A stretch of DNA of 64,000 bases from the NCBI GenBank assembly GCA_963707015.1, contig CAVPOO010000015.1, positions 186,001 through 250,000 on the forward strand, written 5' to 3'. This document shows positions 9,518 through 18,333 of the stretch, piece after piece. The stretch comes from CAVPOO01 sp963707015. Its GTDB lineage: Bacteria; Pseudomonadota; Gammaproteobacteria; Thiohalobacterales; Thiohalobacteraceae. A program made the position numbers and the translations under genes. The notes beneath the pieces are model-generated. The model saw only the letters and a list, made by a program, of their open reading frames with translations. It had not been told where the DNA came from and made no database searches. Within the stretch, counting starts at the first letter, position 1; each line of letters begins with the position of its first letter.

Positions 9518-10368
9518 GTGCATTTCGAAATTCAGCACAGTACCGCCTACCATTACAGCGCCCCGGTGTCGCTGGGACCCCACACAGTGCGGCTGACACC
9601 ACGCTGTAACGGCTACCAGCGTCTCTTGCATCATCGATTGGACGTGTCGCCGCGGCCGGTGCTGCACGCCAGTGCCCTGGATGTCGAAGGCAACGTGATC
9701 ACACGCCTGTGGTTTACCGGCGAGAGACGTCAGAATTGCGGATCGTGAGCATGTTCGCACTGGATACGCTGCAGGATAACCCCTTCGACTACGTGGTGGA
9801 CACGCCAGCGACCCGACTGCCGATGCCCTACAGCGAGCGTGAGGCGCCGCTGCTGGCCACGTATCGGTATCCGGATCGGCCGGCACCGCAGGTCGTGAGC
9901 CTGGCATCGGGGCTGTCCGCGCGGACGGGCCGCGATACCATGGCGTTTCTCGCCGCCCTGAACGACACGCTGCACAATGACTTCGAGCGTGAGATCCGTG
10001 AGCACGGCGAACCACAAACACCCCAGGTCACCCTGGCACGGGGGCGGGGCGCCTGTCGTGATCTTGCCGTGCTGTTCATGGCAATCTGTCGAGCCCAGGG
10101 CATCGCCGCACGTTTTGTCAGCGGCTATCAGGCGCGTGCGGAGACGCACCGGGATCGGCGCTATCTGCATGCCTGGCCCGAGGTCTACATACCGGGCGGC
10201 GGCTGGCGCGGATTTGACCCCAGCCATGGAACGGCGGTGGCAGGTGCCCATGTGGCCGTGGCCGCGGCCTGGTCGACGGCCGGGGCGGCACCGGTTGAGG
10301 GCTCGTTCTTCGGGAAGGGTGTGAGTTCCGATATGACGTTCGATCTGAAGATACACACCCGATCCTGA
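9518..10368 (+). pseudogene. Transglutaminase-like protease, frameshifted
   Basis: Transglutaminase-like cysteine peptidase family with the bacterial N-terminal domain (MHFEIQHSTAYHYSAPVSLGPHT). The core holds the catalytic Cys in GRGACRDLAVLFMAICR, and the His and Asp in YLHAWPEVYIPGGGWRGFDPSHG. The frame breaks at about 9722-9728: GAGAGACGTCAGAA reads through only if two bases are removed, giving FTGETSELRIVS as in relatives. The first part (9518-9748) and second part (9709-10368) are otherwise intact. Start is the GTG at 9518. This is the second frameshifted gene in 4 kb, which supports local sequence error. Function in the cell is unknown for this family. Confidence 0.8.
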
Positions 10369-10446
10369 TCCACGGAAGCCCGCCTGCTGGCCGTATGGCG
10401 GATCTGCGCAGCCATGGCATCGCAGCCCAAAGTGCGCTCCGTTAGT

Positions 10447-10851
10447 TCACTGTTTTCCGATCGGAGTTATGGTGGCACCGTCAGGTTTGGGCTGCCGGTC
10501 TTCCATCAGCTGCAGCGCCTTGAGAAATTCGCTCTGCAGGCGATTCATGATCTCACGGCCTTTTTCATCGTAATAAATGCAGGTATAGGCTACCGGCGCG
10601 CGCAGATCTTGGCGTTCTCCCGCCTGAAAATCGCGCCACGAGACTTCGATGGCTCGCGGCCCCTGGCCGTCGACGAAAACAATCTCCTCGCTGTCGATCG
10701 CGGCGAGATACTGCATGGAACGGATGGGAACAAACAGGTGCTCCGCGCTGATTCGGGCGAACAAGAGACGAATTTTATTGTACAGATCGGGAGAAATAGT
10801 CCGCTGTTCCCGGCCCAGCTCCTCGCCGCGAGAAAACGTCAGCTCCATCAA
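10447..10851 (-). CDS. Small conserved-looking protein in RuBisCO operon
   Basis: A 134-aa soluble protein that I do not recognise. It has no signal peptide, membrane segment or cysteine motif; a central segment (SEEIVFVDGQGPRAIEVSWRDFQ) looks like a beta-rich fold. It is the last gene of the minus-strand run cbbQ-cbbO-104 aa-134 aa, starting 24 bp after the 104-aa gene, so co-transcription with the RuBisCO activase genes is likely. Codon use matches the neighbours. A role in RuBisCO maturation or repair is inference from position only. Confidence 0.7.
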   Translation of the reverse strand: MMELTFSRGEELGREQRTISPDLYNKIRLLFARISAEHLFVPIRSMQYLAAIDSEEIVFVDGQGPRAIEVSWRDFQAGERQDLRAPVAYTCIYYDEKGREIMNRLQSEFLKALQLMEDRQPKPDGATITPIGKQ

Positions 10852-10875
10852 GTCAGCACACTGTCGGTTACGGGC

Positions 10876-11190
10876 TCAGTCATCATCTGTCAACTCCGGA
10901 TTCCAGCCGGCCCTTCTTGCCTTTTCCACCGCGTCTTTTTGTATCCGCATAAAGCGCTCCCGCAAATCATCCGGGAGCCCGCTCACCAGAAAACCGTATT
11001 TCTCCCACTCCTGATTGACCTTTCTCCAGAGATCCTCAATACCCAGTGGCAACCAGCCTTCACAGGTCTCGCTTTCCTCGATAAGGCCGAACGCCCAGGC
11101 ATCGCGAATGATCTTGCCGGTGTCGGTCATACCACCGTTGATTTCCTTGTCGATACCGACATAGCGCTGACTCGCCTTGTTTCTGCTCAT
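10876..11190 (-). CDS. Small unknown protein following cbbO
   Basis: A 104-aa soluble, charged protein, rich in Trp, Glu and Lys (EGWLPLGIEDLWRKVNQEWEKYG), with no recognised domain. It starts 15 bp after cbbO, and the 134-aa gene starts 24 bp after it, giving tight operon spacing. Linkage to cbbQO suggests an accessory of the CbbQO activase. That is inference; the sequence itself gives no catalytic motif. Confidence 0.7.
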   Translation of the reverse strand: MSRNKASQRYVGIDKEINGGMTDTGKIIRDAWAFGLIEESETCEGWLPLGIEDLWRKVNQEWEKYGFLVSGLPDDLRERFMRIQKDAVEKARRAGWNPELTDDD

Positions 11191-11205
11191 ATCATTCCGT
11201 ATCCG

Positions 11206-13536
11206 CTACGAGGTAAGACTTGCAAACAGTGTCGGCAACTTCTCGGGCAAGCGCTGCACATTGTCGATGATGGTGTAGTGATTTTCCCCAAAGATACGCT
11301 TCACATACTGGTCGGCATCGGGATCCAGTGTCAGGCAGTAGGTCAGGATGCCCTTGCTGTAGAGTTCTTCGACCGCCTTCCTGGTATCGTGACGCAGGTG
11401 CTGGGGATCGCGCTCATCAATATCCGCCGGTTCACCGTCGCTGACCAGCAACAAAAGCTTGCGGCGCTCCGGTTGTTTGAGCAGATGCTGCGCTGCGTGG
11501 CGCATCGCCGCCCCCATGCGTGTGGAAAGCCCGCCCTTCATGCCCGCCAGTCGCGCCTTGGCCTCATCGTCGAAACGCTGACTGAAATCTTTGAAGCGAT
11601 AGTACTGCACATCGTGCCGGCCGTCGGAAGCAAAGCCGTGGAGGGCGAACGGGTCGCCGATACCGTTGATCGCGGTGGATACCAGGGAAGCGGCCTCGCG
11701 CGTCAGCTGGAGAACCGTCTTGTCGGTCCCCGCCACCACTTCGTTGGTCGATTCGGACAGGTCCAGCAGCAGCACCACCGCCAGGTCGCGGCTCTTGATT
11801 ACGTTACGCATGGTGATGCGCGGGTTCGGTTGCTGGCCCATGCGGATTGACACCATGGCATCGACCGCCGCGTTGAGATCAATCTCGTCGCCGTCTTCCA
11901 TGTTGCGCACCCGCTGCACGCCTTCGGGTGTCAGCAGATCAATGATCTGCCTGATGCGGTGTGCGACCGGTTTGTACTCGGTGAGGATGTCCTCGATCGT
12001 TTTCGGATCGCCCATGGGCTGGCGACGTTCGAGCACCGTCACCCAGTCAGGCCGGTGCAACTGCACCTGGTAGTCCCATTCCTGGTAATGAAAGGGATCC
12101 GATATCGGTTCCTTGCCCCACATCTGGTTGTAGCTGACGCCGTGGTCTTCATAGGGGAACAGCTCGGTTTCGCAGGTCCAGATTTCCTGGGCATCGTCGC
12201 CGGCAAACTCGCAATCCACCTCGTTGGCCATCTCGATGGCGCTGACCTTGCGCCGCACCTGGCGCTGGGTGGCCGGCACGTATTCGACCTCACGGGACCA
12301 GTCGAACTCCTCGAATTCCCAGGCGTAGCGGTTATCGTCACGATAGGGAATGCGGATATTCTGCAGGATACGCAGGCTGGGCACTTCGCGTCGCGCGGCG
12401 AACAGGTTGAACAGCTCGATTCCCATGTGCCAGGAGAAGTTGACGTTATCCTTGTTCTCTTCGATCCCGGCGTGGAACCTGCCGGCGAAAGCGTTCAGTT
12501 CTTCGTCATCACTGCGCACGCCGCTGTCGAGCAGCATGAGCGCGAGATGCTCGAGAACCGGAATGGTCGGGTGTTCGACCTGGCCGTCGAATTCCGCTTC
12601 GAGCAGGGTCTTCCAGAGCCTCTTCAGACCCGGGAAATTCTGCACCGCACAGTACTCGACACGGGCGTCCTCGAGGTGGCCGATGAAAAACATCTGCGCC
12701 TGGCTGAGCTGTTCCGCCGAGATGGCTTTTGCGGTGTAACACATGTGCGCGGCCATGTGCGCTGCGGTCGCACGATACACCTCCAGGCCCTTGACGTCGG
12801 CGATGCTGTCAACGGCATCCGGCAGGTGCAGGACGCGGTGTTCGATATAGGGTTTGAAGCCTTCGTGGTCGGCCGCGGTCGGTCGCAGAAAGAAATCCCG
12901 CGCCCACAGGGCACGCAGGTAAAAATTCAGTTTGCGCTGGGTGTCGATGAACAGCGTACCGCGCCGCTCTTTCTGCAGCATGGCCTTGCTGTCGGTGGTC
13001 TCGAGATTGAAGTAGCTCTGCAGGTTCTGGAAATCGCGCCGGTAGGCATCCGCACCAAAGAACGCCCAGCGCTTGAGACCACTCAGGGTCAGCTTGGACA
13101 GCAGCTCGTCCATGTGGTTGAGCATGGGCCGCAGGCCACGCGCCGCCTTGGCGGACAGCTGGTGCACGAAACTGAGATAGCCGCGCAGCAATTCCGGATC
13201 GCCGAGACGCCGGGCGGCTGTCGGCAAGGTGTCGAACATCAGCGCGATGACCTCGCCCGAGGTCATGGAGGACAGCTTCATCGCAGCCTCGATGACATCG
13301 CGGATGATATCCTCCCCGCATTCCTTCACCACGGCCGGCATTTCCTCGAGATAGGAAATCACGATGTGATGGCCGCGCCCGAGCTTGCTCAGCCCCTTGG
13401 CGCCTTCCAGATAGTCATGCAGGCCGACCGGTGACATCACCCGCGAGGCTTCCTGGAATACGCTTTCCAGGGTATCCATGATCGCCGGATCGACATTTTT
13501 GAAGGTTTCGCGGTAATCTTCGAGATTGAGTGTCAT
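11206..13536 (-). CDS. cbbO: RuBisCO activase subunit CbbO (VWA domain)
   Basis: CbbO is the adaptor of the CbbQO-type RuBisCO activase: it binds the CbbQ hexamer and recognises RuBisCO through its C-terminal von Willebrand factor A domain. The 776-aa protein has a long helical N-terminal part and a C-terminal VWA domain from about residue 585, with the MIDAS metal site in LLLDLSEST (DxSxS) and a later LLLVSDGEPADI strand. Length and domain order fit the CbbO/NorD family. It lies 38 bp after cbbQ in the same orientation. Confidence 0.93.
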   Translation of the reverse strand: MTLNLEDYRETFKNVDPAIMDTLESVFQEASRVMSPVGLHDYLEGAKGLSKLGRGHHIVISYLEEMPAVVKECGEDIIRDVIEAAMKLSSMTSGEVIALMFDTLPTAARRLGDPELLRGYLSFVHQLSAKAARGLRPMLNHMDELLSKLTLSGLKRWAFFGADAYRRDFQNLQSYFNLETTDSKAMLQKERRGTLFIDTQRKLNFYLRALWARDFFLRPTAADHEGFKPYIEHRVLHLPDAVDSIADVKGLEVYRATAAHMAAHMCYTAKAISAEQLSQAQMFFIGHLEDARVEYCAVQNFPGLKRLWKTLLEAEFDGQVEHPTIPVLEHLALMLLDSGVRSDDEELNAFAGRFHAGIEENKDNVNFSWHMGIELFNLFAARREVPSLRILQNIRIPYRDDNRYAWEFEEFDWSREVEYVPATQRQVRRKVSAIEMANEVDCEFAGDDAQEIWTCETELFPYEDHGVSYNQMWGKEPISDPFHYQEWDYQVQLHRPDWVTVLERRQPMGDPKTIEDILTEYKPVAHRIRQIIDLLTPEGVQRVRNMEDGDEIDLNAAVDAMVSIRMGQQPNPRITMRNVIKSRDLAVVLLLDLSESTNEVVAGTDKTVLQLTREAASLVSTAINGIGDPFALHGFASDGRHDVQYYRFKDFSQRFDDEAKARLAGMKGGLSTRMGAAMRHAAQHLLKQPERRKLLLLVSDGEPADIDERDPQHLRHDTRKAVEELYSKGILTYCLTLDPDADQYVKRIFGENHYTIIDNVQRLPEKLPTLFASLTS

Positions 13537-13574
13537 AACTGTCTATCAGGCCTCGATACAAACCCGCTGGAACA

Positions 13575-14384
13575 TCAACCGAAGAAGGTCTGCACCGCAG
13601 CATTCAGCGTATCGCGCATGTCCGGATCATCAGTCAGCGGGGTCACCATAGTCATGCTGCAGGCAGCCACGGGTTCGATGCCCTTGACGATCAACTGGCC
13701 TGCATACACCAGCAGACGCGTGGAGATACCCTCGTCCAGACCGTGTCCCTTGAGGTTGCGGGCACGGTGCGCGATCTGCACCAGCTTGCCGGCAGTCTGG
13801 ACATCGACACCACTTTCCCTGGAAACGATCTGCATTTCCTTTTCCGCTTCGGGGTACTCGAAGTCCAGCGCACCAAAACGCTGCTTGGTCGACTGCTTTA
13901 AGTCTTTCATCAGACTCTGGTAGCCCGGGTTGTAGGAAATCACCAGCTGGAAGTCTGCATGCGCCTCGATGAGCTCGCCTCTCTTATCCAGCGGCAGGGT
14001 GCGGCGATGGTCAGTCAGCGGGTGGATGACGACCGTTGTATCCTGGCGCGCCTCAACCACTTCATCGAGATAGCAGATACCACCGATGCGCGCAGCGGTT
14101 GTGAGTGGACCGTCCTGCCACTTGGTGCCTTCCTTGTCGAGCAGGAAACGGCCGACCAGGTCGGAGGCAGTCATGTCTTCGTTACACGCCACTGTGATCA
14201 ATGGCCGGCCGAGCTTCCAGGCCATGTATTCGACGAAACGTGATTTACCGCATCCTGTCGGCCCCTTCAGCATCATCGGCATACGGGCGTTATAGGCGGC
14301 CTCATACAACTCGACTTCATTGCGCACCGCTTCGTAGTACGGCTCCTTCCTGATTTTGTACTGATCAATATCGATGTTGCTCAT
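13575..14384 (-). CDS. cbbQ: RuBisCO activase AAA+ ATPase CbbQ
   Basis: MoxR-type AAA+ ATPase that remodels inhibited RuBisCO together with CbbO. Walker A is GPTGCGKSR at about residues 41-49 and Walker B is ICYLDEVVEA. SYNPGYQSLMKDLKQSTKQRF is typical of the CbbQ/NorQ group. At 269 aa it has normal length. It follows cbbS, but an intrinsic terminator and a short inverted repeat lie between, so its expression may depend on read-through or a second promoter. Confidence 0.95.
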   Translation of the reverse strand: MSNIDIDQYKIRKEPYYEAVRNEVELYEAAYNARMPMMLKGPTGCGKSRFVEYMAWKLGRPLITVACNEDMTASDLVGRFLLDKEGTKWQDGPLTTAARIGGICYLDEVVEARQDTTVVIHPLTDHRRTLPLDKRGELIEAHADFQLVISYNPGYQSLMKDLKQSTKQRFGALDFEYPEAEKEMQIVSRESGVDVQTAGKLVQIAHRARNLKGHGLDEGISTRLLVYAGQLIVKGIEPVAACSMTMVTPLTDDPDMRDTLNAAVQTFFG

Positions 14385-14413
14385 AACGTCATTTCCCGAA
14401 TTGAAAAGGACTG

Positions 14414-14492
14414 AAAAGGGGACAGATGTATTCTTTCAAAAGTATGGCTTACAGTCTGAAGAGGAACAGCAAAAATAAATCTGTTCCCTTTT
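14414..14492. repeat. REP-like inverted repeat between cbbS and cbbQ
   Basis: A 79-bp unit whose ends, AAAAGGGGACAGATGTATT and AATAAATCTGTTCCCTTTT, are inverse complements with two mismatches. The GGGGACAGATTTA-type end is familiar from REP/RAYT-associated repeats in gammaproteobacteria (recognition from memory). No transposase is nearby. Confidence 0.5.
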
Positions 14493-14500
14493 AAATCGAT

Positions 14501-14538
14501 AAAAAAAGCCCCTGTCCGCTGATACGGTCAGGGGCTTT
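14501..14538 (-). terminator. Intrinsic terminator after cbbS
   Basis: A 10-bp perfect stem AAAGCCCCTG / CAGGGGCTTT (14505-14514 and 14529-14538) with a 14-base loop, followed on the minus strand by a run of seven T. It sits 26 bp after the cbbS stop codon and upstream of cbbQ. It probably lowers cbbQO transcription relative to cbbLS. Confidence 0.85.
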
Positions 14539-14563
14539 ATGCGGTTCAAGCTACCCTGCCGAC

Positions 14564-14929
14564 TTAGACCGTGATCGGACCACGGTAGATAACCATCGAG
14601 GTCCCCTGAGACTGCGCGTAGTTGTCGTAGCCGATCAGACGCACATGATTGTTTGGGTGTGCGGCATGGCAGGCATCGGCTTCACCCAGGATGGTATCGA
14701 CGTTGGTTTCGCCGAACATCGGCAGCTTCCACATGTACCAGTAGTGATCAAAGGCATTTGCCGGTTCGGTATGTTCGATGGCCGGATTCCAGCCCCTGCG
14801 GACGATGTATTCCACCTGCTTCCTGATGTTCTCTTTGTCCATCTCCGGCAGGTAGGAGAAGGTTTCAAACTTGCGACTGCTCGCATCGGTCAAGCTTGAT
14901 TTGTAGTCTTGCACGTCACTCATTGTCAA
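14564..14929 (-). CDS. cbbS: RuBisCO small subunit (form I)
   Basis: Small subunit of form I ribulose-1,5-bisphosphate carboxylase/oxygenase. The 121-aa protein has the canonical ETFSYLPEM start, the QVEYIVRRGWNPAIEHTEP segment, HYWYMWKLPMFGE and HPNNHVRLIGYDNYAQSQG. GAGG lies about 9 bases upstream of the first Met; a Met two codons downstream is an alternative. It lies about 160 bp after cbbL and is followed by a strong terminator. Confidence 0.97.
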   Translation of the reverse strand: MTMSDVQDYKSSLTDASSRKFETFSYLPEMDKENIRKQVEYIVRRGWNPAIEHTEPANAFDHYWYMWKLPMFGETNVDTILGEADACHAAHPNNHVRLIGYDNYAQSQGTSMVIYRGPITV

Positions 14930-15090
14930 ATCCTCAGTTAGAAGTATTCAAATTCGATGCATCTTGCTGCACGTAAAGCACAGACAGTCGATGCTGAGAC
15001 AAGGCGCGGAGTTCTGGCAGCGCACTGTATAAGCGAAGACATGCAGCACCACACCGCCTGCCGCCCCGTCTCAACGCGACTGGCGAAGCC

Positions 15091-16518
15091 TTACTTGTGG
15101 GCAACGTCCAGTTTGTCGACGGTGTCGAATTCGAACTTGATTTCCTTCCAGGTCTCCATCGCCGCAGCCAGTTCGGGGCTCGACTTGGCGGCCTGGCGCA
15201 ATACATCGCCGCCACGTTTCTCGAGACCTTCCGCGCCGTTCTTGTTGCGATCTTCCACACAGGCTTCCAGTGCCACGCGGTTGGCGGCAGCGCCGGCGGC
15301 GTTGCCCCAGGGATGGCCCAGCGTGCCGCCACCGAACTGCAGACAGGCGTCGTCGCCGAAGATGGTGACCAGGGCCGGCATATGCCAGACATGGATACCG
15401 CCGGAAGCAACAGGGAACACGCCGGGCATGGAGCCCCAGTCCTGGTCGAAGAAGATACCGCGCGAACGGTCTTCCTTGATAAACGAATCGCGCATGATGT
15501 CGATCCAGCCCAAGGTGGCCTCGCGATCACCTTCCAGCTTGCCAACCACGGTGCCAGAGTGCAGGTGATCGCCACCGGACAGACGCAGAGCCTTGGCCAG
15601 CACGCGGAAGTGAATACCGTGGTGCGGGTTGCGGTCGAGCACAGCGTGCATGGCGCGGTGGATGTGCAGCAGCATGCCGTTGTCACGGCACCACTGGGCC
15701 AGGCCGGTATTAGCGGTGAAGCCTCCCGTCAGGTAGTCATGCATGATGATCGGCGCACCCAGCTCCTTGGCGTACTCGGCACGCTTGTACATCTCTTCCG
15801 GCGTCGGGGCGGTGCAGTTGAGATAATGGCCCTTGCGCTCGCCGGTCTCGCGTTCGGCCTTGTGAATGGCCTCCATAACGAAGTCGAAGCGATGGTTCCA
15901 GCGCATGAACGGCTGGCTGTTGATGTTCTCGTCGTCCTTGGTCAGGTCCAGACCGCCGCGCAGACATTCGTACACGGCGCGGCCGTAGTTCTTCGCGGAC
16001 AGACCCAGCTTCGGCTTGATGGTGCAACCCAGCAGCGCACGGCCGTACTTGTTGAGCTTGTCGCGCTCCACCTGGATACCGTTGGGTGGTCCATTACAGG
16101 TCATCACGTAGGCCAGCGGGAAGCGCACGTCTTCCAGACGCAGGGCACGGATGGCCTTGAAGCCGAACACGTTGCCCACCAGCGAGGTAAACACATTGAC
16201 GACCGAACCTTCCTCGAACAGGTCGATCGGGTAGGCAACGAACGCATAGTAGCAAGTGTCATCACCCGGCACGTCCTCGATGGCATAGGCGCGACCCTTG
16301 TAATAATCCAGATCGGTCAGCAGGTCGGTCCAGACAGTCGTCCAGGTACCGGTGGAAGACTCGGCGGCCACCGCAGCAGCCGCCTCTTCGCGCGGCACGC
16401 CCGGCTGAGGGGTAATCTTGAAGCAGGCCAGGATATCAGTGTCTTTCGGGGTGTATTCTGGCATCCAGTAGGTTTCGCGGTATTCTTTAACACCCGCGCT
16501 GTATGTCTTTACGGCCAT
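15091..16518 (-). CDS. cbbL: RuBisCO large subunit, form IA
   Basis: Large catalytic subunit of RuBisCO, which carboxylates ribulose-1,5-bisphosphate. The start MAVKTYSAGVKEYRETYWMP is that of form IA in sulfur oxidizers. Active-site segments are present: GCTIKPKLGLS, GGLDLTKDDEN with the carbamylated Lys, HIHRAMHAVLDR, GGDHLHSGTVVGKLEG and FGGGTLGHPWGNA. The open frame extends to 16638, but I start at the ATG at 16518 because GAGGAG lies 7 bases upstream and the product (475 aa) then matches the family. One small oddity is Leu in GGLDLTKDDEN where Phe is usual. Confidence 0.97.
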   Translation of the reverse strand: MAVKTYSAGVKEYRETYWMPEYTPKDTDILACFKITPQPGVPREEAAAAVAAESSTGTWTTVWTDLLTDLDYYKGRAYAIEDVPGDDTCYYAFVAYPIDLFEEGSVVNVFTSLVGNVFGFKAIRALRLEDVRFPLAYVMTCNGPPNGIQVERDKLNKYGRALLGCTIKPKLGLSAKNYGRAVYECLRGGLDLTKDDENINSQPFMRWNHRFDFVMEAIHKAERETGERKGHYLNCTAPTPEEMYKRAEYAKELGAPIIMHDYLTGGFTANTGLAQWCRDNGMLLHIHRAMHAVLDRNPHHGIHFRVLAKALRLSGGDHLHSGTVVGKLEGDREATLGWIDIMRDSFIKEDRSRGIFFDQDWGSMPGVFPVASGGIHVWHMPALVTIFGDDACLQFGGGTLGHPWGNAAGAAANRVALEACVEDRNKNGAEGLEKRGGDVLRQAAKSSPELAAAMETWKEIKFEFDTVDKLDVAHK

Positions 16519-16712
16519 AACCAACTCCTCATCGCTTGATTTGTGATCACAGGTACCCGACAGAGATGGGTCTAGGCCGGGACCTGTCTTTCGTTGAAAT
16601 TCCACCACGCTAACGCCGCGGAAAGAGAAATCCTTCACTCGACTCCCGAGGGCGGAAAACGATACTAACGCCGACTACGCATAAATGACAGTCAGGATTA
16701 GTGATAAGAACA

Positions 16713-16727
16713 ATAAGTAATACTTAT
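16713..16727. promoter_or_regulatory. LysR-type palindrome upstream of cbbL
   Basis: ATAAGTAATACTTAT is a perfect 7+1+7 palindrome containing TNA-N7-TNA, the pattern of CbbR sites. It lies 195 bp upstream of the cbbL start, with no other gene between. A CbbR-like regulator is encoded in this window. The assignment is inferred. Confidence 0.5.
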
Positions 16728-16799
16728 GGGTCTGTCGCAGGTGTCGGAATTGAAATGATTTCCAGACCGCAGTGATCACCGACACGTGAAAAGACTGTG

Positions 16800-17253
16800 C
16801 TAGTACCCGTTCAACGTAAAAATAACGGATGCTGGCGCAGGGCTCGTGTGTCCGGATGCCGCGCTGGGCGGAGCCAGGAAAGCGAAAGGTCCAGTGGACC
16901 TTTCGCCTGCGGAGCGGGCTTGGCACAGCCGAGCCCTGGGCGCGATAAAGTGGTAGCCGTAGCTACCACTTGAGTGAAGCGCAAGTGGCGGCCGCGACAC
17001 GGGGCCGTAGGCTAGTCGCGGGAGTGGCCGTAAGCGCGCCGGCTTCGCACTATATACTCCGCGCGACCGCTGCGCCCCGTCTCCGCACCTACGCATGCGC
17101 GCCCGCGAGCCGGAGCGCCGGGCGCGCGAGAACCAGCCAGGGCCGGGATAGGCACGGCCTGATTACACGCGGTCTTTTCCCTGATCTGCACTCTGTTCGT
17201 TACCTCAGTGCATTATGTGACTCTATCGCCGCCCGGTGAGAAATGCGGGCTAG
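16800..17253. mobile_element. CTAG-ended repeat, hybrid copy (family B-like left end, family A right end)
   Basis: A 454-bp element, the largest copy. The left end CTAGTACCCGTTCAACG resembles family B ends, whereas the interior from GGATGCTGGCGCAGGG onward and the right end are family A. It has both optional modules: the module shared with copy 1 (about 16863-16945) and a GC-rich module (about 16986-17120) shared with the 32.2-kb copy. The right terminal CTAG supplies the TAG stop of the YkgJ-type gene. It lies between that gene and the cbbL promoter. Confidence 0.75.
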
Positions 17254-18206
17254 TCGTCTCGCGCGGAAAGATCGTCGCGCGGGTCGTGCGCCTTGTGGGC
17301 CTCGATCTCGGCCTGACGCTTCTTTTCGATGTGCTCACGGCGGGTTTCCAGACGCCGTTCGCCTGCGCCCGCCTTGACCGGAATGCTCTTTTCGCCGAAC
17401 AGCACCTGTTTCAGGAAGCGGCAGGCGAACTCAAGCAGTTGCTCCTCATCGGCAAGCAGCCCCTCCATGGTCGCGCCGTCCACGTCAAAGATATCCTGAA
17501 AGCCTGGCGTCTGGATAAACTCACGGAAGCTGTCCATGTCGTAGCTGCACATGTCGAACAACTGCATGCTGCGCTCGGAGGGCTTGCCGATGGTGGGACC
17601 GCTTGAGCGTTTCTTGATAATGAGATCCCGCCAGTCGCGGTTCATCTCATCATATTTATCGACCCCCTGTTCCTCGCGGTATTGCCGCACCGTAAGCTTG
17701 CGAGGCTCGTTGTGTCCGAGACAGTGTGATTCCTTCACCAGGAAGAAGACATCCTCGACTCGCGGACTTTCCTTCTTGCGCACACCCATCACACCCAGCG
17801 CATAGTAACGGCATGCCGCCGGGCGATCTTCGTACACCGTGCAGCCGTCTTCTGCGAGAAACACGCACGCTCTCGAATCCGGTTTGGTAATCATCTTCAG
17901 ACCCGGCAGACCATGAAAATCCATCTCGAAGGGCAGGGTGTAACGGGCCACGAACTCCTGCGATGACAGCCCCAGACGCTGCTTGAGACGCACGATATCG
18001 TAGGGTGTCAGCTGGATATCGATATTGCGACAGCACTCGTTGAAACAGGCGATGCCGGGATGACAGTCGAACTGGATTTCACTGTCCAGCTCGAGCTGAG
18101 CAGGTGTCACAGGGCTCTCGAAGGGAATGCCTTCGAAACGGCCTTTGAGTATCTGCTCGGCGCCCTGGTATTCCACCGGCTCACTGACAGGTTTGTCGTC
18201 TTTCAT
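17250..18206 (-). CDS. YkgJ-family cysteine-cluster protein
   Basis: A 318-aa member of the YkgJ family (putative zinc- or iron-chelating cysteine-cluster proteins). It has CHPGIACFNECCRNIDIQLTP, then CVFLAEDGCTVYEDRPAACRYYALG, and a third cysteine in ESHCLGHNE. The C-terminal third is charged and helical (REHIEKKRQAEIEAHKAHD). Function is not established for the family; a role in metal-centre handling is plausible. It follows aprA on the same strand after a terminator, so it may be partly co-expressed with adenylylsulfate reductase. The TAG stop at 17250-17252 is the terminal CTAG of a repeat element. Confidence 0.85.
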   Translation of the reverse strand: MKDDKPVSEPVEYQGAEQILKGRFEGIPFESPVTPAQLELDSEIQFDCHPGIACFNECCRNIDIQLTPYDIVRLKQRLGLSSQEFVARYTLPFEMDFHGLPGLKMITKPDSRACVFLAEDGCTVYEDRPAACRYYALGVMGVRKKESPRVEDVFFLVKESHCLGHNEPRKLTVRQYREEQGVDKYDEMNRDWRDLIIKKRSSGPTIGKPSERSMQLFDMCSYDMDSFREFIQTPGFQDIFDVDGATMEGLLADEEQLLEFACRFLKQVLFGEKSIPVKAGAGERRLETRREHIEKKRQAEIEAHKAHDPRDDLSARDD

Positions 18207-18273
18207 AATCAGGATAACCGTCTAAAGACAAACGGGACTCACAGGACACGTGTATCTGTCCTCTGACTCCAAT

Positions 18274-18306
18274 GGAAAAGGCCGGACGCCTCCCGGCGTC
18301 CGGCCC
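18274..18306 (-). terminator. Intrinsic terminator after aprA
   Basis: Perfect 11-bp GC-rich stem GGCCGGACGCC / GGCGTCCGGCC (18280-18290 and 18295-18305) with a 4-base loop, followed on the minus strand by TTTT. It lies about 28 bp after the aprA stop codon. Confidence 0.85.
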
Positions 18307-18333
18307 CCTTAACAACAGACTGTGCAGCCTGCC

